Below are positions 41,701 to 54,680 of a stretch of DNA of 64,000 bases, in pieces. Below the pieces are notes generated by a model. The model saw nothing but the letters and a program-made list of their open reading frames with translations, was not told the origin of the DNA and made no database searches. The stretch's first letter is position 1. Every line of letters starts with the position of its first letter. The stretch comes from Triops longicaudatus (Eukaryota > Arthropoda > Branchiopoda > Notostraca > Triopsidae), in assembly GCA_022885665.1 (NCBI GenBank), contig JAGQDJ010000076.1:186001-250000 (forward strand), given 5' to 3'. Made by a program: the position numbers and the translations under genes.

Positions 41701-42939
41701 TTAAAGTATGACAATCAATATTCAAACTCTTCTATATTCGAAAGTGTTTCTACTATATTTCGCTTTCATTGCGTTACGTTCATGTTATACTATATTCTCA
41801 TCAGATCGTAACTTTTTAAATCTTTTGTTCATTTTTTGTTTATGTGACAGTAAAAATATGCAGTCATTACGTTACTTGTATGCCGTTTTCTGTGTAGATG
41901 CTCACAGGAGATGAAGACGTAAGCGGAGGTAGTGCGTCAGTAGCCGCTTACGATTTGATTACCCAACTGGAACGCGTGAGGCAGAACTTGGGCTACTGTC
42001 CTCAAGTTGATGCCATTTTACCATTGCTAACGGGACGAGAACACCTAGAATTCTATGCATTACTGCGAGGCATCCATCCCACCTGTACTAAACTCGTAGC
42101 CCAAGATTGTATAAAACAGCTTGGATTGTCGGTCTACGCGGAAAGGTTGTCCGGCACTTACTCGGGAGGCAACAAGCGCAAACTTTCTACTGCGATTGCC
42201 CTAATTGGTGAGCCTAGTATAATTTTCTTGGACGAGCCTACTAGCGGTATGGATCCCGGTGCAAGACGTGCATTGTGGGGTGCAGTATTGGGTGCTGTGA
42301 AACGAGGACGCTCGGTGGTGCTTACGTCACATTCCATGGAGGAATGCCAAGTCTTGTGCGGTAGGTTGGCTATTATGGTTAACGGCAGATTTAAGTGCCT
42401 TGGATCGCCCCAACATTTGAAAAACAGGTAATAATGGCAGCATGCAAGTCACATGTTGTGAGTTACGACATAACTTGCGTGGACTCGTAGGTTCGGCGAT
42501 GGGTACATGATTACAGTACGTTGCAGTAACGAAGACCTTGGCTTGGTGAACATAGTGCAACATTTGCGTAGTATGTTACCCCAAGCTGAGTTACGCGAAC
42601 AGCGACATCACCAAATTGTTCTCCAAGTAGCACAAGGTGCCCTTCCTCTGTCGACCATGTTTCGAATCATGGAGAACGCCCGCGAGTGCTTGCCCATCGA
42701 TGATTATTCCGTAAGCCAAACTACACTAGATGAGGTGTTTGTACGTTTTGCGAGCATGCAACGGGAAGTCGCGAGTGAAGAGTCGTTACCACTTAGTGTT
42801 AAAGTTGGGGAAGGTAATTCGCCCAGTAAGTACGCATAGTAACCTCTGATAACTGATCTTCTTATGAGTCCAATATATATGTATATTCTAATGGATGCAA
42901 AATTTGCGTTTTGGCTTCGCAGAAGAGAAGATCGTTTAG
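32735..42939 (+). CDS. ABCA: Full-size ABC transporter, subfamily A (ABCA1/4/7-like), 39 exons, 2315 aa
   Basis: Membrane transporter expected to move lipids across a membrane with ATP. Exon starts run from 32735 (first exon 32735-32797, LLLWKN near the N-terminus) to the final exon 42923-42939; the sum is 6948 nt, in frame. Residues 22-41 are the first membrane helix, then the conserved CHF..KALPSAG start of the first extracellular domain. A second membrane block begins near residue 675. NBD1 has Walker A GHNGAGKT (1001-1008), signature LSGGMQ (1100-1105) and Walker B VILDE (1121-1125). The second half has VWYNNKGW before its membrane block. NBD2 has Walker [10 protein letters not shown] (2011-2019), signature YSGGN (2110-2114), Walker B ending DE (2134-2135) and a C-terminal VFVRFA (2281-2286). 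Length matches ABCA1/ABCA4 (about 2260-2270). Uncertain spots: the junction at 36318/36361 can equally be 36323/36363, and 36016-36062 looks like a tiny intron but is read through. Confidence 0.94.
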
Positions 42940-44857
42940 TGAACGGATCCGAAGAAAATATCGCAATGACGCGCAAGCAGATGTGAAGAAGAAAAGTTAA
43001 CGTGTTATGTTCCTTTCCGCTTATTCATACTACAGTTTTCGTTCTTTCATACACTTTCTACGAGTGAATCTGCTCTATTTTATCGGACTGTTCTTTGATG
43101 TTACGATAGTGCACAGGTACATTTCATGGCTAGATGTGAGCTTGAGCATTGGAAGGCGAAGCAGTGAAGGCTGCTTTCTAGTGGTGAATGGAAAATCATG
43201 TGCCATTTGAACGCCTTCTCCCCGTACAATTTTCCTTCAAATACTTTACGTTCTTGATACGTTTCTTTTTTACGATAATTACTTCCTTTGGTTGTTTTAT
43301 CTACTGGGTAAATGCGCTGCCTAATAGGGAAGCACAGCAGCACTTGTAGCCCTTTGGAAAATGAAGTGCTGCCTAAAAACGATAAAAGAATTAAAAAATG
43401 AAAGATTCCGAAAAGTCCCTCTTTTCACTTGAAACCGCGAAAAACAAGAAATACATAAAAAATTCGAAAATACGAAATTACTACTGTCTGTCGACAATCT
43501 TTTCCGCTTTTAAAGGTGATTTTTTGAGGCAAGGTTTCTGTGTTTGTGTACGATAAATAAGAATGCGTGTATGTTGCCGTCAAAAGAGGTAATTTCGAAC
43601 GAAAAAGGACCTTTTATTTTCGTTTTCCTTAAATGTTTTGCCTAAAGTTTATGTAACACTTAAACAAGAATTTTAGCCCTGTAGATTATTCTGCAAGATG
43701 ACACAAACCTTTCGCTTTCGTCTTCATTGTTGAATTCCGGGAGTTTTGTTTTTTCAAAGTTGATGTTCAAAACTACCCCACATTGAATACAATTTCGAGC
43801 GTGAACACGAAATTGGTCTGTGGACAAGTTGACCATGGTTGATTATTTTCTTCAACGAGCATGACTTCAATTATTTTAGAAATAAATATTATTGAAAAGA
43901 GATAAGCAAAAAAAAAGACGTACTTACGCCGTAAAACTTACATTCCTATTCACATTCGCACTTGGTTGTGCTTCTTCCTGTTTCAACTATTGCTTTACTT
44001 TTGTCTGTCGGCAATCTTGTCAACTTTTAAAGGGGATTTGTTTTTCAGTTAAGTTTTCGTACGTTTCTCTTCGCAAGTCGCGTCCTCCCTGACCCCTCCT
44101 CGCTCCCTAGCTAGGTACCGTTCCCTAGCCTCGAAAAAGCCATGCATTTTAACATGGACCCATGGAGTTTACCCGGGGGCGAAAGGTTGCAACTGCCTTA
44201 CGAAGGAGGGAGCAGAAAAGATGGGTAATCTTTGACGAAAAAATGAAGCTCCTAGCTGTCCTAGTTGTCTTTTGGTAGTGAAAATTAGAAAAGAATGAAA
44301 ATGTGCCAAAAAAATCTCCCACGTGAACTTCTTGTTGCCAGGAAATGCATCAAAACACGAACTTGGTTTTGGCGCCCTACGAAAGGCTATTCGTCACCGA
44401 AATTACGACAATATTTGTTGCTTTGCGTTACGCAGCTGAGGAGCAGTAGACGGCCTACGAATTCCCATGAAAAGTTCAATGTTACCCCCACGTGTTCAGA
44501 ATTATCCCGGTTGAAGGTATATCACAACCTTGAATAATAAGTAAATAACAAAAGTTTTACTCTTATCATAGATTAATTTCATTCAAATATTCCCAAAAAC
44601 TATAGCGGTACCCTGGTGTCCGAAAGAGGAAAGAGCAAAGCTACTTTCGAAACAATTAACTTGATTCCAAAATTGACCTTTTAGGCAGAAACGAGAACTT
44701 GGAGTTTCACGCGTGGAGAGGATGACGATTGCTGTTGAGTATCAAGTTGGGCACGTCCCGTAACTCCTATTTCACGTTGGGGCCAAGTCCTTGGAAAGTA
44801 CTAATGCGAACAGGTTATTCTTCTATGAGTCTTGTTAATGTGCGGTCTAAATCAATC
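42940..44857. other. ABCA 3' region and upstream region of the mucin-like gene
   Basis: No gene is supported. The stretch holds the ABCA 3' UTR, AATAAA-like words near 43880 and a pair of diverged direct repeats (43481-43535 and 43998-44055). The promoter of the downstream mucin-like gene should lie in its last part, but I see no clear TATA box. Confidence 0.5.
43481..44055. repeat. Diverged direct repeat pair, about 50 bp each, 517 bp apart
   Basis: Both copies (about 43481-43535 and 43998-44055) share TGTCTGTCG, then CAATCTT, then CTTTTAAAGG with scattered mismatches between. Flanks drift apart quickly. It may be the residue of a local duplication or of a dispersed repeat. Confidence 0.5.
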
Positions 44858-47800
44858 ATGACCAAGTTTTTTCTCATCGTTCTGATCCTACTTATCGTTT
44901 CTGATACGGGATTCTTTGCGCCACGACGATTTTCTAGGGATAACTCACGATGGTTTCCTAGGGAGTCTGCATCCGATGAACTAAAAGGACGGAAGGTGAA
45001 GAACATGGAGGATTTGTCAGAAAAAGGTGAGAAAGGCGCCTTCCTGTACTTGCCTAAAAACATTACTGTTTTTTTTTTTTTGTATAGCGAGTCAAATCGC
45101 ACCAAATGTAGAAAAGCAGGAGCTACGATCAGGAGGAAAAGTTAGCATCAGTTCAAAGGAGCAACAAACCTATACGGTAAATCACGTGCCAACGACGAAG
45201 ACAAATGAGCAACCGCTATATATATCACTAACCACTAAACCAAACACCAGTATAACTAAAGGTAAGTTCGTCACAACAATCACCTTTTTAAATGCCAAAC
45301 AATACCGTTGGTACTAGATGCCTACACTATTCTACAAGGCGGCGGGAAAATTGAACTAAGTACGCTTCCAACGTTGGTTAAATCGCTGCAAACAACGGAG
45401 AACCTTTCGCGGGGTCAATCAACACTGCAGAAGACAACACCATCTTTGACTACCTCCCCGTCGTTGGGATTTTCAATAGGTTCGTCAGAAGTCACGGACG
45501 AGAGCCAACAGCTGGAACGATTCCAACTTACTTCCGGCGCTTTCTCAACGCCAGCGCAACTACAGTTGACCACGCAGGGAACCAATGAACAGCCCCCGAC
45601 TCCAGAAGAAGCCACGACAAAAACATTAACATTTGAAGTGCCTACTACGTACCGAAACGACCAGATGTCAACTACTTCACTTCCGATCGCAGTAGAAAGC
45701 AGTACAACATACGCCCAAAATCAAGAAACAGGGTACGAGAAAGACGCTGTGTTGCTAAGCCCCTCCCTAACCTCAAGCGGGAAAGACTTACACACCACAA
45801 CCCACGGTACCACACTCCAAATCTTGTTGTCTTCGATACCCCCAATATCCCAGTTAAATTTGCATAACGCAAATCAAAGTCAATATACTGTAGAACACCC
45901 AGGACGACAGACTGAACTACAGGAAAACTCACCAACCATTCCACTGACTAAAACAACTGATGCTTCAACATATGAAATTACACAAATTACGACTGGTATT
46001 CCCACGCATGAAGCGCCAGCAGACGAAAAAAATTCGAAGTCAACTTCAGAAGACCCTCCCTTACCGATTTCTTCCAAACCCATTGAGACCTCGACCTTAA
46101 CAGCGTTACATATGGAGTCACAATCGAGCACAGCCAAGGGACATGTGACCCCATACCAAGCGAACTATGTGACGGAGACACCAACTACTCAACGCACCTC
46201 GATGAAGGCAAACGAGACAAATGCGATGTCAATACTCACCTATGACGAAGAAAAATTGAGCAGTGTAACCTCAAAAGTAGAGACAAAAGTCATGGATAGC
46301 TCAGCTGCAGCGTCATCAGAGGTAAGCGTCTTGTCGGAAGGAATATCTACCCAAGCTACGGTCCGTCATACTAAAACGTCGAACTCAACGACGTCAGAGT
46401 CCCCATCGAGAGTAATTGATGGACACATGACCCCATCCGAAACGAATTATGTGACGGAGGCACCGGCAACCCAACATACGTCATCATTTGCCCTTGCGAA
46501 TGAAAACGAAGCAAACGTGGTATCCAACCCTAGTTATGGTAAAAACTTGAACAGTGGAACTGCAACAATTACGACAACAGGGAACTCAACTGCAATGCCA
46601 TCACAGGACAGCGGTTTACAGGTAGAGATATCAACTCAAGCTACGGTACTTCTTGTTGAGTACTTGAATACAACGATGTCACAGATAGAGCTTCCATCGG
46701 AACCTGACGAACACGTGACTCGTTACGAAGCAAAGTATGTGACAGATGGATCAACGACTCAAGGGTCTGTAATGGAGGTAGACAGACCAAAAGTGGCGTC
46801 GAATCATAGCAACCGTGAAATAAACTTGAGTACCGAATCGGTGAAAGTAGAGACGATAGGGAAGGATAACTCAGCAACATTACCACCAATTTACGTCGGT
46901 CCACTAAAAGAGGTACCTACCCAAGCTACAGTCCCACGCGTTGTTACAGCTAATACAGATAACAAGGAACTTGAACTTAACCATGAAGTCGAATTCCAAG
47001 CATCTATTGCGTCACCGGTAAATAATTTGGTCATCGAACTTTCTACTAATTCCGAGGACTCCAGCAAAGCTGAAAATGTAAATGAAGTTACACGCAATAA
47101 TGCTATTACTTCCAATACCCCTTGTGCAGTTGCAAACGTTGAGAGCTCTAATGTACCAGAAATGGATGATAAAGATACATGTACGACTAGTGGCGGAAAT
47201 ATAGAGAAATCCACTGCTTTAACTCAACAAGTCTCTGCTCCCACAGAACCGATCAATACGGAGTCAACAACTGACACTCCGACAAGCTATGTTACAGCCT
47301 CAGAACATTCTATTTCTGCAACACATACTGCCACGTCTCCACCAAAGCTAGAAAACAAAGACGTATCTAGATATTCGGAAGAGACCACTGGTCCAACTCG
47401 AGTTTCGACACTGTTCCGAACGGAAGTGTTTGAAGAACACTTTGTCACTCCGATGCTCCAACGCTTCGAAAATTCGTTATTCGTAACGCCGTCAGAAGGG
47501 CTATCTTCGTTTATAACTTCGAGCTCTTCTGCGTCAATGATTCGTGATGAAAACACATCCAAGTTAGTGGATACGACTGTGAGAATTGACAGTGATTTCG
47601 CCAAACCAAGGCCTGTTGATTTTTCAAAGTCTGGCAATGAGGAAATTACGACCACACCTGCATCCTTCGAACATTCTGACGATGACGTAACGCTTTGCAC
47701 TTCTACGCTAGGATTGGACAAAGACGCAACCAAGCACAACGACAGAACTACAAGTCCACTTCCCTACAGAACAGTGTCTTCAGAAGAGGAGGCATCTGAA

Positions 47801-50800
47801 CTCGCTTTATCTTCAACCTTCGCTACTTCGGAGGATAATTTCATAACTACAACCCCTTTCGTCCATGAATCAGCCAGCCCCCAACCTCAAGCAGTCGGAG
47901 AGTATTTTGACAAAGCTGCAGATGAAAAAAGTAAATCACTAAATGAAGACCTAAGTAGAAGTGAAATCTCTGGTAATGCGGGGGAGAATTCAGAAATCCG
48001 TACAGACGCAGTTTTAGAAAATTACAAAGAAAAAGTGAGCTCAGTAACCGTCGAAAAACTTACAGTTACCGAAGCTTCTTTGCCAACAGAAACGTCTAGT
48101 GTTGAAAATCCTAATTCCTTCATTATTGCCGACTCGAATTTCACGGAAAATCTAACACTCTCAGAACGACAAGATGTAACAACCGAAAGTAATCTCCCAT
48201 CTTCTACCCGGCCAGAAAAGGCGGCAAATTATTCAGGTGATGACACAAACGAAACTGGGTCGTACACGTCAGTCACAAGTAATTCTTTTTCTAGTACCGG
48301 AATAAACAGTCCAGGAAAATAAGTCTTTTATCTCCACAGGTGCTCCCGACGGGTCCCGATCAGCTGAGGTAAATACCGAAGCCCCAAATCTTGTAATGCA
48401 AGAAGAACCGGCTATTCAAAGCAGCGACGTAAACGTAGAAATGAGTGATACTTTACGCAACAACAGTAAGATTACAACACAAACTGCCATTTTCACCGAC
48501 ATTGTTGAGAGGGAACTGGACGCCAGGGTGACTGAATTGTATCCGCAATCCAACTTGGAGGACAACAGTGAAACCGACCCGAGTTCTCTGTTAGATATGA
48601 CAAAAGGCATACGCAATCTCTGTGAAACCAGTGGTATTACAGACACAACGATCAATCCTTCCGTAAGCCTTCGCGACGAAGTCGAGTCTACCACTGTAGA
48701 TTTCAAAGCAACAAGCGACGATTACAACACGGGTAGTAACGTCACTAATGTGGACGTAGTTTCCAACAATTATAACAAATCGTCGTGTTTGGAAAACGCT
48801 GCACTATCCGAGCCTGTGACTATACAACCATTGCCGGGATCCCCAACAGAACAAAGTTCACCGATTGAGGAACCTGTTGCTGTTACAGAATCATCCTTTT
48901 CTAGCTTTAATAATACGAATCCTAATGACGTTCAGTCGATAGAGACATTACAAACCCCGGTTTCTGCGGATGGATATACATCCAAATTCGATACCACTAC
49001 TGTAATAGAAATTCCAAATTCGGACAATTCTTTATTCGGAGCAGTGTCGGACATACCTGTAACAACAAGCTACGACGCTAGCAGTCAAACGACTAAATCC
49101 GAAGACGCTAATATTTTCAAGGGTTCGGCTTCCCCAAAACTGCCTTTGTCGATAAATGACGAAAATACCGATCCTATTACCACTGTAAGGTCAGATGAAT
49201 CAGTTACGCAACTAGCAGAAATTCCTAACTTTGAAAACATTTCCAATGAAACTGACTTTGTGACAGAAATACCAACTTCATCGAATACGATGGAGTCTAA
49301 TGCAATGGAGACTGCACCAACACTGGCTCCCGTTTTGGAACAAGATGAGGTACCATCATTAGGCCCCAGTGAGCAAAGTGTTACGCCACCAGACATCTCG
49401 ACTGTGACTGAAAGTTCTGACAGTGCCCTTCCCGAAGTGACCTTACCAGTTGAAAACGAACATATCAATCACACTTCCAGTGAACATTCGGGAAAATCTG
49501 TTGCGCAGCCACTTGAACTTTCTACCGTTGATCCTTTTAACGAAACCGACTTCGGGACGAAGAGGCAAACTTTGCCAACAAGCTCGGTGTCCGATCCAGT
49601 GGAAAACCCAGCAACACTGATTCCCATTCTAGAGTACGATCATTTAACAACTTCTTTTACTGATGAAAGTGCTACCTCGCCAGACATCCCACCTTTTGCC
49701 GAGAGTTTTGACAATATCCCGCAAGAAACTCTGTCAGATTCATCTGTTAACTTGCCGGATGGTTTTGACACAACTTTACTCCATTCCAAACAAGAGAACT
49801 TTACTGAAATTCCGAGGAATGAGACAAATTCCGATGGCATTCCTTCAGCCAATCAATTTTCTAGTGTTGGCTTTTCTAACGAAACTGACCTTGTGACAGA
49901 GACTCATACCTTTGCCAAGAGTTCAGAGTTAGATCCCGTGGAAACTCCAACAAGACTAGCTTCCGTTTTGGAGGCAGAAAACTTAACTGCTCTCAGTGAT
50001 CAAAGTGCTACGCCATCCATCTTGCCCCTTGCCGACAGCTTCGACAATCCTCTGCAAGAAACTACGTCAAGTTCAAGTCTGCCCCTTACACATGCTGATA
50101 ATAATACTTCTTTGGAACTCAAACCCGTGGCTTTTGAAGAAATATCTGAAACAAAAAACTTCATTGTAAACCCCACTCCAGTACCTGACATACCAAGTGC
50201 TGCCGAAAGTTTTACGGAAATGGAAATCCAAACGACGACTAGCCTGCCTCTTACCTTTGCGGATGGTTATACTTCTGCTGAGTCTAAAGCAGTGGTTGAT
50301 GAAGAAACATCCAAAAGTGCGCAAAACATTTCCACTGTGCAGTTAGCTATGGAGACCGGAAGTCCGCAATCAGTAAACCAAGCAACGCTGCAGTCGACTG
50401 AAATGCAACATTTTATTCCGCCTGAAGCAGGCAGCACCTTAAATTCTCCGGGAAGTGTACTTGTAACGGAAACCACTGCAGAAGAAACAGCTCCACCAGC
50501 TATACCTGACTTATCTGCAACACCGCCAAACAATTTTAACAGTGAGAGTGCCACCGTGGATTCATCGTTGGAGTCGTCCGTAACCACGGTTAACTATGAC
50601 TCAAGCACTGTAGGCTACATACTCGACAACGACTCCGTAGTGGATAGCCCAACAAATGACGCTTCGGCTTCAGAAAACGAAGAACAACATGACGAAATAA
50701 ATTCATCCATACTGGAACCATCTACTTTACTTCCGTCCGTACCGGACATTGTGGAAAGATTTGGTGATCCTTTGCCAGAGTCAACGACAGATTCAACGAC

Positions 50801-53800
50801 AGTGGCTTTAAATGCTAGTTTGGGTGGCTCTACCGCAGTACCAGACGCGGATGACAAGGAAGTTTTGCAAAGTCCAGGTAAGGTTACAAATACACTTTTA
50901 ATGGATGAAGAGAGCCGGGACTCAACGGTAGAGCCTCCTACAACACAAGATCCTGAAGATGACTCGAATATTACAGCTTTACCAAGCACATCGAACGCCG
51001 AGCCGAAGAAGCCTGCGTCAGCAAGCGCAGTAAAACTAAATACAGACAGAACGGAGTCCATAAAAGACAAGAATCTTCTAGCTTCGGATTCTCAAAAAAT
51101 TAACACGAAACCCATGTCTAAAGGGAAATTTCCCATACTATCGGATGATCTCGCGGATTCTCCTAAGACTTCCGACCTTGACGGTACTGAGGAAAAGCTG
51201 AAAAACACCCTGTCCTCTGTTAACCGTTACTCAGTTACAAAAATACCCAGTAAAGCTCTACATGACATCAAGGATACGGGATATAAACACGGAACTCAGA
51301 AAAATCCGAAACATGTAAAGAAAGTAGCAAAAGCATCAACAATTAAAACCAGTGTAACTTTGCCAAGTTCCTCTCAGGTGACCGGGACAAAAGTCGTAGG
51401 ATCAAAGTCGGTATCAGGCACAGTTGGGTCAGTTAGCAACCAAAACGGAAGTGAGTACGGGAAGAAACCTAACCGCGCAGTACAAGATCCTGGAAACGTA
51501 GCGTCAGCCGTAAATGAAGTTGGTACCGAAGCTGCGTCTAAGACCTCTTCTGTAGATACTGGAAGTGCGGAAGGGAACTCAGAAGAGAGAAGTGAAGAAA
51601 AAAATTCAGAAGGGGGTGTTGAAAAAAGTGCGGAGGAAAATAAAGAAGGAGATTCTAAAGATAACAGTGAAGAAAAAAAATCAGAAGGGAGTGTTGAAAA
51701 AAGTGCGGAGGAAAATAAAGGAAATTCCAAAGAGAACAGCGAAGAAAAAAATTCAGAAGGGGGTGTTGAAAAAGGTGCGGAGGAAAATAAAGGAGATTCC
51801 AAAGAGAACAGTGAAGAAAATGTGGAGGCAAACGAAGAAAAAAAATCAGAGGAGAATGACGTCGACCTGGCTGAGCCTGACGATGGTCACGTTAACACAA
51901 CACTTACCTGCAACGTTGATACACCAACGAACGTAATAAACACTACAGAAATCATAGAAGAAACTTCGTCGGAATCGACGTCAAAGTCAAGTGTCACATT
52001 GATGGCTAGCTTGGATGACAACGAAACAGAACAAGAACTAGAGGGTACTGACTTATCCAAAAGTACTTCCCAGTCCATCCCTGTATCCTTGAGTAACGGA
52101 GAAGAAACTTGGGATTCCGTACAAGGGTCAATTCTCGTACAGGCATCTGAGCTTCAAATCCATAACACAGCACCACCCAGCCAACTCAATATTGTAGTGA
52201 AAAAGCCTGTAGTAACGAGAACCGATAAGCCGAGCTCAGTTGCAAGGATAACTGGCAAATTTCCCACTTCCACGTCCTCTAAGATTTTCACGACTTCGGC
52301 ACCGAAGAATTGGACACCAACGAAGACTACTGTAAGTTCTTTGGAAAATACGGACTCAAGTAATGATGAGTTGTCGCCGGAGACTCCTCAAGACTCTGGA
52401 TATCATACTATTCTTCTAAAATTACCAAAGCAGTCATGGCAGGACGACGGAGCTCTACACATCCCAGCTTTGATTTTGAAACCAGAGAGGAAAATAGTAA
52501 AAAGTGGGAATTTAAAGAGACCCAAGCAGCATTCAAGTGTAGTTGCCCCGATCAGCACGCATAAAGACATCCAGCGTGAAAGAGACCCTCATCGACTAGG
52601 TCGTTTGCCAATGAAAGATGGTGAAGCCATAAAAGCCGTCCAAAGAGCAGAACAATATGAGGATCAGTCTACTGACAAGGCTACGAGCAGTTCCGATTTT
52701 TCACGCGCCGGGCAAACAGGAGATGGATCGGAGAAAAGCGACGAGGAAGTACAATACGAAGCTGCCTTGACAAACAAGCTGAATCCAAGTGACGAAGAGG
52801 ATTTAGAAGAGAACGAGGCCGGTGATTCAATCCCGTCGAACGAAACGCATGAAAATGAATCGTGGGAGGAATCGAAAGAGGAAGAGAAAGTAACAAGGTT
52901 TGCTCTTACATACCCACCTGAAACACTGCATTCATCCAACACCGAACGGACGTACAGCGAAGAACAGGTCGAAAGACCTCCGGCAGGTTCCTTGGTTACA
53001 GTAAGCTCAACAAAATCTCAATCCGAAGAAGACGACGCGACATCAGTGAGCGAAGAAGAGTCTTCTATAGCAGATCAAGGAGCTCCAATTACGGAGGCAA
53101 ACACGGAACAGACTTATACGTTGTACAAAAGCGAGACTAGTGCTGACAGTGCTGATGATACCGTCTCTTCCGAATCACCTCCGGGTGGGTCTTCTTTAAC
53201 TTCCGATAACGACACAAGTGAGTCCTCAGCAAAATATCTAGCGAGTTCAAAGGTCTACTACACTTCACCCAGTAGCTTTAAAACTAGCGGAAGACACAGC
53301 TCACGATCGAGCAGCAGCGAAACGCACACATACGAAAGAGTTCATTATGCCACAAATGTCCCGAGCGATACACTGGACGCTGGTTTCAATCCGTTGTCAG
53401 ACGGAGATATTAATCAAGCCCCGAGCTTCTCCGAAAATGGAGCCGAAGAGCATATATTTATAGCAGTTAGTAGTGAATCGCATTCATATTCAGGCGAACC
53501 TCAAAAGAACACTGCTGAACCTTCGAGCTACGAGGAGCATATGGATGAGAATATACCAGGTAGGGTTAAAGAAACACCCCGAGTCCAGTAATCCACCGCG
53601 CCAGTATGTCACGTAAGAAAAATACAGTGTTAAAGTGTTCCTTCGTACATCCATAACTGAAATAACTCATATAAAGTTAAGTAAAAATTACATTTCAGTG
53701 AAAGCTTCTGTTTACCAAGCAATTCAAGTTAAAGTTTACAGAGACGTTCGACGTCACGTTTGTTACTTATTTTCTTCTTTGGCAGTACGGCTATCAAACA

Positions 53801-54680
53801 ATGCAGATCCTGTATCATACGCTCAGTCTTTCAAAATATCTTACGTCAGATCTAAATTCGCTGTAAACAGTATCAAAACAGACTCCTCTTGGCACAAAGG
53901 CCACAAGGAAGCAAAGTGCCTTTAGCTGGTAGTGCCGATGCTGTTTAATACTGGGTGCAAATCCTAAATATCTCCAATTAGCTGTTTTATACTTACTACG
54001 TATGAGAAAATAACCTCAGGATATAATACAGTTACTTCATGGGCTGGTTGAAAAGGTTAGTTGACTAGATCTAAATTGAGCGTGAATTTAGTACTTCGAA
54101 CGAAAGCTATTTTTTTGCTAGTTCTTTTTAGCATTTTCAACAGTACTTTCAGTAGTTTTGTTAATGGGTTGTAAAATGTGCGTAAGTACCTTCAAACCAC
54201 TCTTTGTGCTTCAAATTTTGTCAATCTACTTTCCATTTTCTTGTAGGATCATCAAGTGGGAGCATAGAGCCGTCTCCCAGATGTCTTAACTGCAATGTGG
54301 AATCAGTTTCCAACCAAGATACATTGTCAGCCATCAAAGCTTTACTTGACGCTAAGCTTACTTCTGTTGTGTACGTGCCTGTCAAACCATCTTTGCCGCA
54401 TGCGGCTTCTCCTGCTGCTTCTGGAGTCTTGCATCCATCGGTAGGTACTACTGCTCTTCCAACTCCTACTTTCATTTCTTCTTTTGACCCTACTTCCTCT
54501 TCCAACATTTCGACAGCAACACAGACTTTGGGAAACGCCTCCCGAACACTCTCCTCCTGGCCTGCAACGACGACACTTGTTTCGAATTCCGCGCTTTTCC
54601 TTGGGGAAGAAGTTTATCACCCGACCGGGCCGCCAACACTGATCATTTCTACAACTCTAGCTACCAAGAACTTTGAATGA
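44858..54680 (+). CDS. Giant secreted mucin-like Ser/Thr/Glu-rich protein, 5 exons, 2985 aa
   Basis: Exons 44858-45026, 45088-45261, 45318-48278, 48340-53559 and 54247-54680 join in phase (8958 nt). The chosen ATG (44858) opens a signal peptide, MTKFFLIVLILLIVSDTG; an in-frame ATG at 44825 would add 11 residues. The remainder is almost wholly low-complexity and rich in Ser, Thr, Glu, Asp, Pro and Asn, with many potential O- and N-glycosylation sites and very few Cys. No chitin-binding, CUB, EGF or membrane domain was found. Repeats: three about 95-aa units (46139 onward), three about 98-113-aa units around NETD (49245 onward), and Glu/Lys-rich 24-25-aa units (51594-51860). The 61-bp intron 48279-48339 is needed because the frame otherwise stops at 48320. 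The last exon carries a RCLNC motif and no transmembrane anchor. Likely an extracellular, cuticular or gut mucus component; the specific role is unknown. Confidence 0.8.
46139..46960 (+). repeat. Coding tandem repeat A in the mucin-like gene (94-96-aa unit)
   Basis: Unit starts at 46139, 46421 and 46709 (282 and 288 bp apart). Each begins H-V/M-T, then a Tyr/Glu-rich stretch, YVT, and a TQ-containing Thr-rich stretch; each later carries a TQATV motif. The copies have diverged, so the duplication is not recent. Confidence 0.8.
49245..50060 (+). repeat. Coding tandem repeat B in the mucin-like gene (98-113-aa unit)
   Basis: NETDF/NETDL motifs at 49245, 49539 and 49878 head three diverged units (294 and 339 bp apart). 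Each continues with a Thr/Ser stretch, a VE/ME-T/NP-A/T motif, a hydrophobic LAPVLE-like element and an S-ATP/S-VTP motif. Confidence 0.7.
51594..51860 (+). repeat. Glu/Lys-rich 24-25-aa tandem repeat C in the mucin-like gene
   Basis: Units start at 51594 (75 bp), 51669 (72 bp) and 51741 (72 bp), with a partial unit from 51813. The consensus begins EEK-N/K-SEG, then VEKSAEEN, then SK-N/D-NS. The copies are much closer to each other than those of repeats A and B, which points to recent expansion. It is strongly acidic, with a helix-friendly composition. Confidence 0.9.

Noticed and set aside
47287..47739. 150-codon minus-strand frame opposite the mucin-like exon (and a similar one at 50615-51070)
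   Set aside because: Antisense of Thr/Ser/Glu-rich coding sequence gives long open frames automatically; no independent evidence.
51565..51936. Lys/Arg-rich frame overlapping the mucin repeat
   Set aside because: It is the +1 shadow of the Glu/Lys repeat in the real frame.
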